Both the position numbers and the translations under genes were made by a program. DNA of 64,000 nt. It comes from Chloroflexota bacterium. GTDB taxonomy: Bacteria; Chloroflexota; Anaerolineae; Promineifilales; Promineifilaceae. Position 1 is the stretch's first letter. The number at the start of each line of letters is the position of its first letter. Positions 8,563 to 17,526 of the stretch are shown in pieces. The stretch spans positions 124,001 through 188,000 of the forward strand of contig JAGNBF010000001.1 in the NCBI GenBank assembly GCA_018004935.1, in the 5' to 3' direction. The notes below the pieces were generated by a model. That model searched no databases and was not told the origin of the DNA. It saw nothing but the letters and a program-made list of their open reading frames with translations.

Positions 8563-9177
8563 ATGCCTTTTCCGCCTCCCTTTTACCGTTGGCGGCCGCA
8601 TCCCTGGCACGGTTTGAATATCGGTCCTAACCCGCCAGCTGTGGTTCATGCCTACATCGAAATTACCCCCTTTGACCTTATGAAATATGAGGTAGACAAA
8701 ATCACCGGTTATCTACGTGTAGACCGGCCCCAGCGTACTTCATCCCAACCGCCTAGCCTGTATGGATTTATTCCCCGGACTTATTGCGGCCGCAGAGTAG
8801 GCGAGCTTTCCCCTGGGGCGAAATACGGTGACGGCGACCCTCTGGATATCTGTGTTGTCAGTGAACGCCCCATCACTAAATCAGAAGTTATTCTGAATGT
8901 GCGGGTAGTAGGGTGTTTGCAGTTATTGGATGACGAAGAGGCAGATGACAAAATTGTGGCTGTGCTGGAAAACGACCCATTTTGGAGCAACGTCCAAGAT
9001 GTTCATGATATGCCGGAGACGGTCATGGAACGGTTACGCCATTACTTTGCCACCTATAAACTTTTGCCCGGTCAACCCAACCGCATTGTCATCAAGGGAA
9101 CCCTGGGTAAGGAACATGCCATGAAAGTGATAGATGCGGCCATACACGATTACGAAGAGGAATATGGGGGTGGGTAA
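8563..9177 (+). CDS. ppa: Inorganic pyrophosphatase (family I)
   Basis: This soluble enzyme hydrolyses pyrophosphate to two phosphates, pulling biosynthetic reactions forward. The 204-residue sequence has the family I core: [21 protein letters not shown] and the metal-binding signature [10 protein letters not shown] later Asp/Glu-rich stretch, [15 protein letters not shown], supplies more metal ligands, and the C-terminal helix contains HYFATYK. Length is slightly greater than the roughly 175-residue bacterial average because of about 25 extra N-terminal residues rich in Pro and Trp. AAAGGAG lies six bases before the ATG. A long-loop terminator follows about 75 bases after the stop. Confidence 0.95.
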   Translation: MPFPPPFYRWRPHPWHGLNIGPNPPAVVHAYIEITPFDLMKYEVDKITGYLRVDRPQRTSSQPPSLYGFIPRTYCGRRVGELSPGAKYGDGDPLDICVVSERPITKSEVILNVRVVGCLQLLDDEEADDKIVAVLENDPFWSNVQDVHDMPETVMERLRHYFATYKLLPGQPNRIVIKGTLGKEHAMKVIDAAIHDYEEEYGGG

Positions 9178-9250
9178 GCGCTCATCTTGCACAATAGGCC
9201 CTGTTTTGAGAATCATTATTTGAGTCCACTGAAAAAAGGTCAAAACAGTT

Positions 9251-9311
9251 AAAAGCCCGGTTTCTTTTTCTCTGGAAGCGACGGTTAAATTAGTCAGAAA
9301 CCGGGCTTTTT
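9251..9311 (+). terminator. Terminator-like hairpin after ppa
   Basis: AAAAGCCCGGTTTCT pairs with AGAAACCGGGCTTTT across a 30-base loop, ending in T5. The 15-bp stem is perfect. The loop is longer than usual. Confidence 0.65.
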
Positions 9312-9344
9312 GCAGTAGACTCATTATTTTAGATGTTCACTTAG

Positions 9345-9660
9345 GAATGAGAACTAAATAACTTGTTCGCTAGGAGTGGCACGGTCAGGAGACCGGCCAC
9401 AGCAAATGTTCAAGTTATTTAATCGCCAATCCTTAGTAGCTACCAGTCGTATTAATTTATCCGTCAAGCGGGCCCGATTATAATTGAGATTGAACTAATT
9501 AATGCCGGTAATAGAGCTTCCTCCATCCCTAACCCCGCCCCTGGGGCGGGCATTGGATAAAGCGTCGTTTTTTGCGGGCGTACGCCCGCAAAAAACGACA
9601 CCAATAGGGTCCCCCATCCCCCGGGGGAATCGTTAGGGGGATGGGGGTTCTGATGAGCGA
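9345..9660. repeat. Repeats before gyrA: family D unit and palindrome cassette
   Basis: Family D occupies about 9375-9410. Positions 9520-9660 form a cassette: CCCTAACCCCGCCCC block, then a palindrome at 9564-9599 (17-bp arms GTCGTTTTTTGCGGGCG, 2-base centre), then CCCCCATCCCCC. No gene is seen between ppa and gyrA. Confidence 0.7.
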
Positions 9661-9730
9661 CATATCCAATTAACTTTGGAAAAGCTCTGATGCCTATAGC
9701 GTATAAGTCGTTTCATAGAGGAAAATAAGG

Positions 9731-9736
9731 TATAAT
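9731..9736 (+). promoter_or_regulatory. Candidate gyrA -10 box
   Basis: TATAAT preceded by AAGG, 160 bases upstream of the gyrA start. No good -35 hexamer is found 16-18 bases upstream, so this is tentative. Confidence 0.35.
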
Positions 9737-9895
9737 TTCTCTGTGTCTATCAGACATATTTTTGACGTAAGAAACCCTATCCCCAGGCAACAAACTGCCT
9801 GATTCCCCACCTGAAGTTTCCCCCTCATCCTGACTACTAACTTGACCGGGTGTCTCTTTGTGCAACAGGCTTTAGGTGTTTGTGTGGAGGCCATT

Positions 9896-12433
9896 TTGGA
9901 AATTGGTACGATTAATCAGGTTGATATTAATGAGCAAATGCGTAGTGCCTATCTGGATTACGCTATGAGCGTCATTGTCTCACGGGCCTTGCCGGATGCT
10001 CGTGATGGTTTAAAACCCGTTCACCGGCGTATTCTTTTTGCCATGCACGATATGGGGATTCGCCCGACTGGCCCTTTCCGCAAAAGTGCCCGTATCGTAG
10101 GTGAGGTTCTGGGTAAATATCATCCTCATGGTGATAGCTCCGTATATGATGCGATGGTGCGTATGGCGCAGAATTTTTCGATGCGTTATATGCTGGTGGA
10201 TGGTCAGGGAAACTTCGGTAGTATTGATGGTGACAGCGCGGCCGCGATGCGTTACACCGAAGCCCGTTTGGCCCGTATTGCGATGGAATTGCTGGAAGAT
10301 ATTGAGAAGAACACAATTGAATTTACCAGTAACTTCGATGACAGCCTTAAAGAGCCAACCGTTTTACCTGCTCGCCTGCCCAACCTGCTCCTTAACGGTT
10401 CAACCGGTATTGCCGTGGGCATGGCTACCAACATTCCTCCCCATAACCTGAGTGAATTGTGTGAAGCCATTGCTTACCTGATTGATCATTATGAGCAAAT
10501 GGATGATATTGCCCTGGAAGATTTGATGCGGTTTGTGAAAGGGCCAGACTTCCCCACCGGGGGCATCATTGTGGGGACGGAAGGGATAAAAAGTGCGTTG
10601 GCAACAGGCCGCGGCCGCATCATTGTGCGTGGTTTAGCAACAATTGAAGATATGCCCGGCAAACATGATCGGCAACGTATCAATATCACCGAACTCCCCT
10701 ATCAGGTCAATAAAGCCAACCTCATTGAGCGAATTGCCGAACTGGCTAACCAAGACATACTCCCCGACATCTCCGACCTGCGCGATGAAACCGGACGCCA
10801 GGGTTTATCCATCATCGTCGAGCTGAAGCGTAATACTCAGCCGATGAAGGTGCTGAATCAACTTTTTAAGCATACCCCTTTACAAACATCCTATAGCGTG
10901 CAGGTATTAGCGCTGGTGGATAAACAGCCGCGCCTGCTGGGGTTGAAGCGGGCTTTGCAGGTATATATCGATCACCGATTTGAGGTGATTACCCGGCGCA
11001 CGCAATTTGAACTGGATAAAGCTTTGCGTCGCCAGCATATTCTGGAAGGGTTACTCATTGCCCTATCCTACCTGGATGAGGTTATTGCTACCATTCGCCG
11101 CGCTTCTGATGTGGAAGAGGCACGCCATAACTTGATAACAGGGTTTGGCCTGTCGGAAGCGCAAGCGATTGCTATTTTGGATATGCAATTGCGCCGTTTG
11201 GCGGCGCTGGAACGGCAAAAGATCGAAGATGAACACAAGGAAATCTTGGTGCTGGCGGCTTATTTGCAGAGCCTTCTGGATGACCCAGAGAAAATTCGGG
11301 TTTTGATCAAAGCAGATGTATTGGAACTGAAGGAAAAATATGGTGATGCCCGCCGTACCCAAATTGCCCTGGATCAATCCGCTGACCTGAGTCTGGAAGA
11401 TTTGATTCAGGATGAAGAGATGTTGGTTTCTATTACTCGTCGTGGTTATGTTAAGCGTACCCCCATTTCGGCGTACCGGTTACAGGGGCGTGGCGGCCGC
11501 GGCCTCATTGGCATGGGGCGACGGGATGAGGATGAATTGGAACATCTCTTTGCCGCCGGAACATTGCACAACATTCTCTTTTTCTCTGACCGGGGCAAGG
11601 TATATGTAGAAAAAACCCATGTAATCCCGGAACTGGATCGCACTGCCCGGGGTACATCTCTGATGAACATTTTGCCCCTGCTTCCAGAGGAGCGGATTAC
11701 CGCCGCCCTGGTGGTAGATGATTTTGAGGCGGCCAAGTACCTGGTCATGGTGACGGAACGCGGCCGCATTAAACGTTGTGAAGTCAGTTCCTTCGCCAAT
11801 GTTCGTTCTACCGGTCTCATTGCCATCAGCCTGGATGAAGATGACAAACTCGGCTATGTGAAGATGACCAATGGGGGTCAGGATTTGATTCTGGTGAGTG
11901 AACAAGGCAAAGGGATTCGTTTTAGTGAGGAAGATGTGCGACCCATGGGGCGTGCGGCCGCGGGCGTTAATGCCATCCGCCTGGACACCTGGGATCACGT
12001 GGCCGGTTTTGATGTCGTCACCGTAGATGAAGATCTGCTCCTCCTTACCGAATATGGCTACGGTAAACGCACATCCCTGGATGAATATCGGACGCAGGGA
12101 CGTTTTGGTCAGGGGGTAAGGGCCATGCGTCTTCTTGATAAATCAGGCAAAATCGTGAGTGCCCGTGCCGTTTCGGATGAAGACGAATTAACCGTCATCT
12201 CTGTAAATGGGCTGGTTTTGCGTATACCCGTCAATACCATTTCGCGTCAGGGCCGAGATTCCCAAGGAGTGCGGGTAATGGACTTGAAAGATGATGATGC
12301 AGTGGCTTCAGTCGCCATTTTGCGAGAAGAGCGCCTGGCGCAGTTAAATGAACAAAATGGCGTTAGCCCCCGGCCGGTACCAGAGCAAATGATAGAGGCA
12401 AACGGTGCGGCCGCGAACGAATTAGACGAATAA
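9896..12433 (+). CDS. gyrA: DNA gyrase subunit A
   Basis: GyrA forms the cleavage-rejoining half of gyrase, the ATP-driven enzyme that introduces negative supercoils. The 845-residue product contains the classic opening [20 protein letters not shown], the catalytic tyrosine Tyr120 in AMRYTEARL, and the quinolone region [20 protein letters not shown]. That region has Ser81 and Asp85, equivalent to E. coli Ser83/Asp87, so it looks drug-sensitive. The C-terminal part is the six-bladed pinwheel, with a GyrA box reading QGRGGRG, close to the canonical QRRGGKG; this favours gyrase over topoisomerase IV. The start is the TTG at 9896, five bases after GGAGG; it gives the usual short lead before VDI. 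gyrB is not in view. A terminator follows. Confidence 0.95.
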   Translation: MEIGTINQVDINEQMRSAYLDYAMSVIVSRALPDARDGLKPVHRRILFAMHDMGIRPTGPFRKSARIVGEVLGKYHPHGDSSVYDAMVRMAQNFSMRYMLVDGQGNFGSIDGDSAAAMRYTEARLARIAMELLEDIEKNTIEFTSNFDDSLKEPTVLPARLPNLLLNGSTGIAVGMATNIPPHNLSELCEAIAYLIDHYEQMDDIALEDLMRFVKGPDFPTGGIIVGTEGIKSALATGRGRIIVRGLATIEDMPGKHDRQRINITELPYQVNKANLIERIAELANQDILPDISDLRDETGRQGLSIIVELKRNTQPMKVLNQLFKHTPLQTSYSVQVLALVDKQPRLLGLKRALQVYIDHRFEVITRRTQFELDKALRRQHILEGLLIALSYLDEVIATIRRASDVEEARHNLITGFGLSEAQAIAILDMQLRRLAALERQKIEDEHKEILVLAAYLQSLLDDPEKIRVLIKADVLELKEKYGDARRTQIALDQSADLSLEDLIQDEEMLVSITRRGYVKRTPISAYRLQGRGGRGLIGMGRRDEDELEHLFAAGTLHNILFFSDRGKVYVEKTHVIPELDRTARGTSLMNILPLLPEERITAALVVDDFEAAKYLVMVTERGRIKRCEVSSFANVRSTGLIAISLDEDDKLGYVKMTNGGQDLILVSEQGKGIRFSEEDVRPMGRAAAGVNAIRLDTWDHVAGFDVVTVDEDLLLLTEYGYGKRTSLDEYRTQGRFGQGVRAMRLLDKSGKIVSARAVSDEDELTVISVNGLVLRIPVNTISRQGRDSQGVRVMDLKDDDAVASVAILREERLAQLNEQNGVSPRPVPEQMIEANGAAANELDE

Positions 12434-12447
12434 ATAAACTGTGTGTT

Positions 12448-12487
12448 AAGAGACCGGGTTCCGTGCCAACGACTCGGTCTCTTTTTT
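12448..12487 (+). terminator. gyrA terminator
   Basis: AAGAGACCG pairs with CGGTCTCTT, followed by a T run, starting 15 bases after the gyrA stop. Confidence 0.85.
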
Positions 12488-12805
12488 AAGCCTCATTTTC
12501 CTATTGAGCATTACTGACATCAACCTATACTTACTGGGGTTTAGCGCCAGTCAAAACCAGAGAAGAAATAGCGTAACAATACAGGCGTAGCCCAGGCCAT
12601 ACCTGTACCGTTACCAATCAATTACATTTCCTCTCCCCACATGGCTAAACGCTAAACACAAGTTATTTAGGGCCAGTTACTATCACCGGTAACGATTCGC
12701 TATAGACCTTAAGATAATATTGTCGCGCCAGGAATTGTAACGCCAACGGCAACGCCAAAATTGTTATCTTGCCAGTCTAATTGCAGGCCATTGCAGGAGG
12801 AACCG
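12488..12805. other. Intergenic, no gene or recognised repeat
   Basis: About 320 bases between gyrA and the ATPase gene. I see no reading frame with codon character and no member of the repeat families. The only clear signal is GCAGGAGG at 12793-12800, the ribosome site of the next gene. Confidence 0.5.
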
Positions 12806-14146
12806 TTGTCTCCAGTATCTGATATTAAAGACCTGATCGCCATCCCTACTTCGGCAGAAGAACTGGGCATTCCTATCAGTCTCATCACCGATCTCGTTTA
12901 TCGTATGTTATTCAATGAAGGTGATGTTAGTGTTAGCCGTTTCACCGAAATTATTCGCATCCATCCCCAGGTTGTAGATGATATGTTAGCCCGGATGCAA
13001 CAAGAGCATTTAGTAGAAGTTGCCCGGACCGGCACATTAGGCCGTTTAAGTTACACCTATCGCCTCACTGAAGAAGGAGGTAAACGTGCCCGCGATGCCA
13101 TGGAAAAATCACTTTACGTAGGCGCGGCCCCGGTAGATGTTGAGGTATACAAAAAAGCCATTGTTGCCCAAACATCCTCTACCCTGAAAATCACCCCCAC
13201 CCAAGTCAAAAAAGCCCTGAGCCATCTCATCCTGCCCGAACGTTTTGATCGGCGTATTGGCCCGGCGGTGAATGCTGGTTCTTCCTTGTTCCTCTATGGA
13301 CCTCCCGGCAATGGCAAAACCACCGTCGCCGAAGCCATTGCCAAATTAATGTCCGGAGCCTCACCTATCTGGATTCCGTATGCTATCACCATCGGCGGAC
13401 AAATCATCCAAATTTTTGATCCCCTGATTCATAAGCCCGCAGGTGATCTGGCCTTCAAACAAGAAACAGCCAATCTTGGTAAATTGAAAACTGATAGACG
13501 ATGGGGATTGTTTGAACGACCGGCCGTTATGGTGGGGGGGGAGTTGCAAATGGAATCACTGGATTTACGGTATGAACCGTATGCCAAGTTCTATGAAGCA
13601 CCTCTGCAACTCAAGGCCAACGGAGGCATGTTCCTGATTGACGACTTTGGCCGACAGCAAATGAGTCCGCAACAACTCTTAAACCGTTGGATCGTGCCGC
13701 TAGAAAGCCGCATTGACTTCTTGCGTTTGCAGTCAGGCCAGACGATTGAAGCACCATTCCGCCAGCTTCTTGTGTTTTCTACTAATTTGGACCCGGAACA
13801 ACTGGTAGATGATGCTTTCCTGCGTCGTATTCAAATGAAGGTGGGTGTTTTCAGTCCAGATGAGAAAATGTTCTTCCAGATATTTAAGGTGATGAGCGAT
13901 TCCTTAAGAGTGCCACTGGATAAAAATGGCTTTTTATACCTCATCCAAAAATGGTATCGCGAGCCTGGGCGCACCATGCAAGCCGTCCACCCACGTGATA
14001 TTTTGAAAATCATCGTCTCTATTTGTACCTATGAAGGTGTGCCGCCAGTTCTCTCCCCAGAACTCATTGATGAAGCCTGTACCAGCTATTTTGTGGATAA
14101 AAAGGGTAAAGGTATGGGGGATTACAAAGCGATGACCAACATGTAG
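12806..14146 (+). CDS. AAA+ ATPase with N-terminal winged helix
   Basis: The 446-residue protein combines a DNA-binding-like winged helix (residues about 25-100; TEIIRIHPQVVDDML, then a YRLTEEG wing) with an AAA+ ATPase core. Walker A is GPPGNGKT near residue 170 and Walker B is MFLIDDFG. The sensor-1 region reads LLVFSTNLDP, and an arginine-finger-like DDAFLRRIQMKV follows. The C-terminal lid includes HPRDILKIIV. The start is the TTG six bases after GGAGG. It stands alone, with no obvious partner, so its client is unknown; the architecture would suit a remodelling ATPase whose winged helix senses DNA or protein. I cannot name a specific subfamily. Confidence 0.8.
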   Translation: MSPVSDIKDLIAIPTSAEELGIPISLITDLVYRMLFNEGDVSVSRFTEIIRIHPQVVDDMLARMQQEHLVEVARTGTLGRLSYTYRLTEEGGKRARDAMEKSLYVGAAPVDVEVYKKAIVAQTSSTLKITPTQVKKALSHLILPERFDRRIGPAVNAGSSLFLYGPPGNGKTTVAEAIAKLMSGASPIWIPYAITIGGQIIQIFDPLIHKPAGDLAFKQETANLGKLKTDRRWGLFERPAVMVGGELQMESLDLRYEPYAKFYEAPLQLKANGGMFLIDDFGRQQMSPQQLLNRWIVPLESRIDFLRLQSGQTIEAPFRQLLVFSTNLDPEQLVDDAFLRRIQMKVGVFSPDEKMFFQIFKVMSDSLRVPLDKNGFLYLIQKWYREPGRTMQAVHPRDILKIIVSICTYEGVPPVLSPELIDEACTSYFVDKKGKGMGDYKAMTNM

Positions 14147-14169
14147 AGTGAGGGTATCTTCTCAATAAT

Positions 14170-14240
14170 TGGGGGTGGAGCGGGCCGGTCTCCTGATGGT
14201 GACCGCTGGTGGCTCGGTCAGGAGACCGGCCATAGTTCTG
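14170..14240. repeat. Family D repeat, tandem-inverted copy
   Basis: GGGCCGGTCTCCTGA and GGTCAGGAGACCGGCC lie in opposite orientation within 60 bases, forming a long imperfect hairpin. Confidence 0.65.
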
Positions 14241-14285
14241 AAATATGGAGAAGTTACGAGCGGGGATAAAATAAGAGGGGTTTTT

Positions 14286-14335
14286 ATGACAGACCCTAAA
14301 GGTTGCTGAAAACCTTTAGGGTCTGGTGTGTTTTT
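14286..14335. terminator. Bidirectional terminator
   Basis: GACCCTAAAGGTT-GCTGA-AAACCTTTAGGGTC forms a strong stem with T5 on the plus side and U-rich sequence on the minus side. It lies just past the stop of the minus-strand AIM24 gene and after the AAA+ gene, so it can serve both. Confidence 0.75.
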
Positions 14336-14346
14336 AGCGAGGTGTT

Positions 14347-15132
14347 TTATTGTTGGAGCAGGTTGGTCAGGCCACGAATAGCGGAGCCTTCGTCGGAGCC
14401 GCGGCCGCCAGCCGTGGGCGCATTTTGCAAAATGCGGTCTGCCAGGCGAGAGAAGGGCAAAGATTGTAACCACACTCGCCCTGTCCCTTGCAATGTAGCC
14501 AGGAATAACCCCTCACCCCCGAAAATCATGGATTTCAGGTTGCCAGAGCGCTGAATGTCGTAACCAATTTGCGATTCAAAGGCGACAATACAGCCGGTAT
14601 CCACCAAGATTTTTTCGTTATTGAGTTGCTTCTCAATGACAGTTCCCCCGGCATGAATAAAGACCATGCCATCACCGCGCAGTCGTTGCAAAATAAACCC
14701 TTCACCACCAAATAAACCAGCGCCCAGTTTCTTATTGAAGGCAATGCTGACTTCTGTTCCCAGAGCCGCACAGAGGAAGGAATCTTTCTGGCATAACATT
14801 TCCCCCTTCACTTGATCCAGATCGAGGGGAACGATTTTGCCGGGATAGGAAGCGGCAAAGGAGACATGTTTTTTGCTGGAACCTTTGTTGGTGAAATGGG
14901 TGATAAAGATAGACTCGCCTGTTAGAGCACGTTTACCGGCGCTAAACAGCTTGCCCATAAAACCTTGTTCGGGCTGGGAACCATCACCCATTTTGGTTTC
15001 AAATGCAATACCATCTTCCATGTACATCATTGTACCGGCCTCGGCAATGACGGTTTCACCGGGGTCTAGTTCTACTTCAACAAATTGCAGATCATCACCA
15101 TAAATCTTGTAATCTACGACATGACTTTTCAT
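14347..15132 (-). CDS. AIM24 family protein (TIGR00266-like)
   Basis: The 261-residue protein belongs to the AIM24/DUF124 family, a beta-rich fold common in bacteria and related to a mitochondrial inner-membrane factor; no biochemical activity is established. Diagnostic stretches are the opening [23 protein letters not shown], read here as two parts ([12 protein letters not shown] and [11 protein letters not shown]), the segment [19 protein letters not shown], and [14 protein letters not shown]. Near the end [20 protein letters not shown] repeats the motif. The C-terminal tail ([15 protein letters not shown]) is low complexity. An upstream CTCCTTT complement provides an AAAGGAG ribosome site. 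It is monocistronic here. Confidence 0.88.
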   Translation of the reverse strand: MKSHVVDYKIYGDDLQFVEVELDPGETVIAEAGTMMYMEDGIAFETKMGDGSQPEQGFMGKLFSAGKRALTGESIFITHFTNKGSSKKHVSFAASYPGKIVPLDLDQVKGEMLCQKDSFLCAALGTEVSIAFNKKLGAGLFGGEGFILQRLRGDGMVFIHAGGTVIEKQLNNEKILVDTGCIVAFESQIGYDIQRSGNLKSMIFGGEGLFLATLQGTGRVWLQSLPFSRLADRILQNAPTAGGRGSDEGSAIRGLTNLLQQ

Positions 15133-15442
15133 TATGTGACTCCTTTGTGTGAATTGAGATAAGTGGCGGCGTTGGCATTGACAAAAGGGAGGGAAAATCT
15201 GTTACATATCTGGGCTACAGATAGCATCATGGAATTATTCCCCGCACGACGGTGATTCAGTGTAACACAGCCGATGATTCTGAAACGATCCGACTAGAAT
15301 TTTACGCCAAGGGCAGTACGAAGACACCTGCTATTGGTTGCATTTTTGGCAGGACATACAGGTAGGTTAATTCTGAAATCCCGGGTGGGTTGGGTTTGAT
15401 GACACATTCCAATGGGATAGGTGGTGAGTATTGTTGCCAGGA
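15133..15442. other. Intergenic, nothing recognised
   Basis: About 310 bases between the AIM24 gene start and the rlmH stop. On the minus strand TTGTCA (near 15178) could be a -35 element for the AIM24 gene, but the matching -10 is poor. No repeat family member and no gene are seen. Confidence 0.45.
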
Positions 15443-15919
15443 TTATTTGTGGTATTTTTCGCCGTTGAGGATGGTGAATGAGCGGTATAGTTGCTCTAGC
15501 AGAATGATGCGGGCCATTTCATGGGTGTAGGTTAGGGCTGAGAGGGAGATTTGTTGGGGGCAGGTAGCCAGGGTTTCAGGGGAAAAACCGAGGGGGCCAC
15601 CGATGAGGAAGGCCAAATGGTTATGCCGCTCGATCTGTTTTCGGAGAAAATCGGCCAGTTGGGGACTGGTCAGCGGTTGACCGGTGGGGGTGAGGGCGAT
15701 GCGGTAGGGGATGGCCGCGGCCGCGTGCAGTAACAACTCCCCTTCCTTCAGGACGGCTACATTATCGGGCAAACTCCCTACCATGTCCTTCAGTTCTACC
15801 AACTCCAAACGGGTGTAATAACCCAACCGCCCCAGGTATTCATCCTGAGCCAGCTTCCAATGCTTCGTCTTTAGTTTGCCAATGGCAATAATGGTGATCT
15901 GTCCAATTGGGCGGGGCAT
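15443..15919 (-). CDS. rlmH: 23S rRNA (pseudouridine1915-N3)-methyltransferase RlmH
   Basis: RlmH is a small SPOUT methyltransferase that methylates pseudouridine 1915 in helix 69 of 23S rRNA on assembled ribosomes. The 158-residue product shows the N-terminal strand ITIIAIGKLKTKHWKLAQDEY, the SAM-binding knot LIGGPLGFSPE and the conserved C-terminus EQLYRSFTILNGEKYHK. The family usually has RGEPYHK there; the small change is conservative. The start was taken at the ATG at 15919, directly after the mtaB stop and giving near-standard length; an upstream ATG would overlap mtaB by 26 bases. Translation is probably coupled to mtaB. Confidence 0.93.
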   Translation of the reverse strand: MPRPIGQITIIAIGKLKTKHWKLAQDEYLGRLGYYTRLELVELKDMVGSLPDNVAVLKEGELLLHAAAAIPYRIALTPTGQPLTSPQLADFLRKQIERHNHLAFLIGGPLGFSPETLATCPQQISLSALTYTHEMARIILLEQLYRSFTILNGEKYHK

Positions 15920-15920
15920 A

Positions 15921-17207
15921 TCAAAGAATTTCCCCAGATAAACCATCGGGGCGGGCGGAGTGGAGCCGGGTGGGCAATACCTTGTTGGTCAGGTCGGCGG
16001 GGCCGTTGGCCTGAACGCGGATGTAGTTATCGGTATAGCCTGCCCAGAGCAGACCCCCTTCGTTGGCCCCGATGTTGCTTTCCCATAAGACGTTTACGAC
16101 GTGCCCTTCATACGTTTGGTGAAAGGTATGGCTTAGGGCATGGCCTAGTTCGATAAGGCGATGGGTACGCTCTTTTTTGCTGTGTTCGGGTACATGGTGG
16201 GGCATGTGCGCGGCCGCGGTTCCTGGTCGCGCACTGTAGCTAAACACGTGCAAACGGGTGAAGTTCATCGCCGCGACAAAGCCCAGCGTCTCGGCAAACT
16301 CCTCATCTGTTTCTCCGGGAAAACCAACAATGAGGTCTGTGGTGAGGTTCAGGTCAGGAATGTGGGCACGGGCGGCATGTACCAAGGCGCTAAAGCTGGC
16401 CTGATTGGTGCGTCGGGCCATCCGTTTTAGCACCCGGTCACTGCCGGATTGTAGAGGCAGGTGCAAATGGGGTAACAAACGGGGGTTTTGCCACAGGGCG
16501 AAAAAATCCGGGGCGATGTCCCACGGCTCTAGTGATGACAGGCGCAGGCGAGGAATGGTGGTGTGGCGCAAAATGGCCTGGACGAGATCACGCAAGCCAG
16601 TCTTGTTGCCCAAATCATGACCGTAGCTACCCAGGTGCACCCCTGTGAGTACGGCTTCTTGATAGCCCGCGGCCGCGAGCGCCTGAATTTCTGCTACTAC
16701 ATCCCCAAGATGACGGCTTATCCCTTCCCCACGGGCTACCGTGGTCACACAAAAAGTACATTTGTTGTTACACCCATCCTGTACCTTGATGAAAGCGCGA
16801 GTGTGTCCTAGACTGCCAGCCATAAATTCGCGCACAAGCGGTTCTTGCTCAAAGAGTGGCAGGTCGAGGCGGGCCTGGGGGTCTAATAATTGGACAAGGT
16901 CGGCCTTCTTGCGGTTGGCAACCACCAGATTAACACCATCCAGCCCGGCCAGATCTTGGGGAGCGAGGGTGGCATAACAGCCGGTGAGGACGATATTGGC
17001 CGCAGGGTTGGCCCGGTGGAAGCGGCGAGTGAGTTTACGGGTATCACGGGTAGCTTCGTGGGTGACAGCACAGGTATTGAGGATGACGGTATCGGCCGCG
17101 GCCGCGTTATCTACCACTTCATGCCCATTTGCCAATAGCTGGCGTGCCATTGTTTCGATTTCACTCTGGTTAAGGCGACACCCAATCGTGTCCAGAAAAA
17201 CTTTCAT
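15921..17207 (-). CDS. mtaB: tRNA threonylcarbamoyladenosine methylthiotransferase MtaB
   Basis: MtaB adds a methylthio group to t6A37 of tRNAs decoding ANN codons, using two iron-sulfur clusters and radical SAM chemistry. The 428-residue protein has the UPF0004 N-terminal domain (MKVFLDTIGCRLNQSE, ILNTCAVTHEA, VLTGCYATLAP; one cluster cysteine in each). The radical SAM motif CNNKCTFC lies near residue 147, with LTGVHLGSYG and the C-terminal TRAM-like segment. The VSHEA-type and CRLNQ signatures favour MtaB over MiaB or RimO. The ATG at 17207 is the family start. A TTGCCT-16-TACAAT promoter ends six bases before it, so the message is probably leaderless. rlmH follows one base after the stop. 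Confidence 0.93.
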   Translation of the reverse strand: MKVFLDTIGCRLNQSEIETMARQLLANGHEVVDNAAAADTVILNTCAVTHEATRDTRKLTRRFHRANPAANIVLTGCYATLAPQDLAGLDGVNLVVANRKKADLVQLLDPQARLDLPLFEQEPLVREFMAGSLGHTRAFIKVQDGCNNKCTFCVTTVARGEGISRHLGDVVAEIQALAAAGYQEAVLTGVHLGSYGHDLGNKTGLRDLVQAILRHTTIPRLRLSSLEPWDIAPDFFALWQNPRLLPHLHLPLQSGSDRVLKRMARRTNQASFSALVHAARAHIPDLNLTTDLIVGFPGETDEEFAETLGFVAAMNFTRLHVFSYSARPGTAAAHMPHHVPEHSKKERTHRLIELGHALSHTFHQTYEGHVVNVLWESNIGANEGGLLWAGYTDNYIRVQANGPADLTNKVLPTRLHSARPDGLSGEIL

Positions 17208-17213
17208 GTTGAC

Positions 17214-17241
17214 ATTGTAGCCTGTCCAAACCGTCAGGCAA
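17214..17241 (-). promoter_or_regulatory. mtaB-rlmH promoter (leaderless)
   Basis: On the minus strand TTGCCT (17241-17236), a 16-base spacer, TACAAT (17219-17214), then GTCAAC and ATG. The predicted transcription start coincides with the start codon. Confidence 0.55.
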
Positions 17242-17526
17242 AGGTTATTAATAACATCTTTTTCTATGCGTTTTCCATGCCTCTCCCAGGACAAAAGGGA
17301 GAATATAGTTCTAAAGTCCCCTGCCTGTTTTCCTATTGTGTATTAACAGGGGCTGGCCGATACTACCCTCAGGTCAACCAGACCTGTTTTACCCTTTTTT
17401 GTTGGTTGAGTTTGGAGATTCGTGTTTGGAGTGAAGTGAGGCGCAATCGTACAGCTATCCTTCTCGCTCTGATCTCGCTCTACTCACAACCCTTATCAAC
17501 CAATCCTCAGAAGTAAGGAGGAAGCA
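17242..17526. other. Divergent intergenic region before the S8 protease
   Basis: About 285 bases without a recognisable gene. A weak family K-like stretch (GAGTTTGGAGATTCG) occurs at 17407. AAGGAGGAAGCA at 17516-17526 is a strong ribosome site for the protease gene. Confidence 0.45.

Noticed and set aside
9896-12433. ParC (topoisomerase IV) instead of GyrA
   Set aside because: The C-terminal domain has a near-canonical GyrA box (QGRGGRG) and a full set of blades, which favours gyrase.
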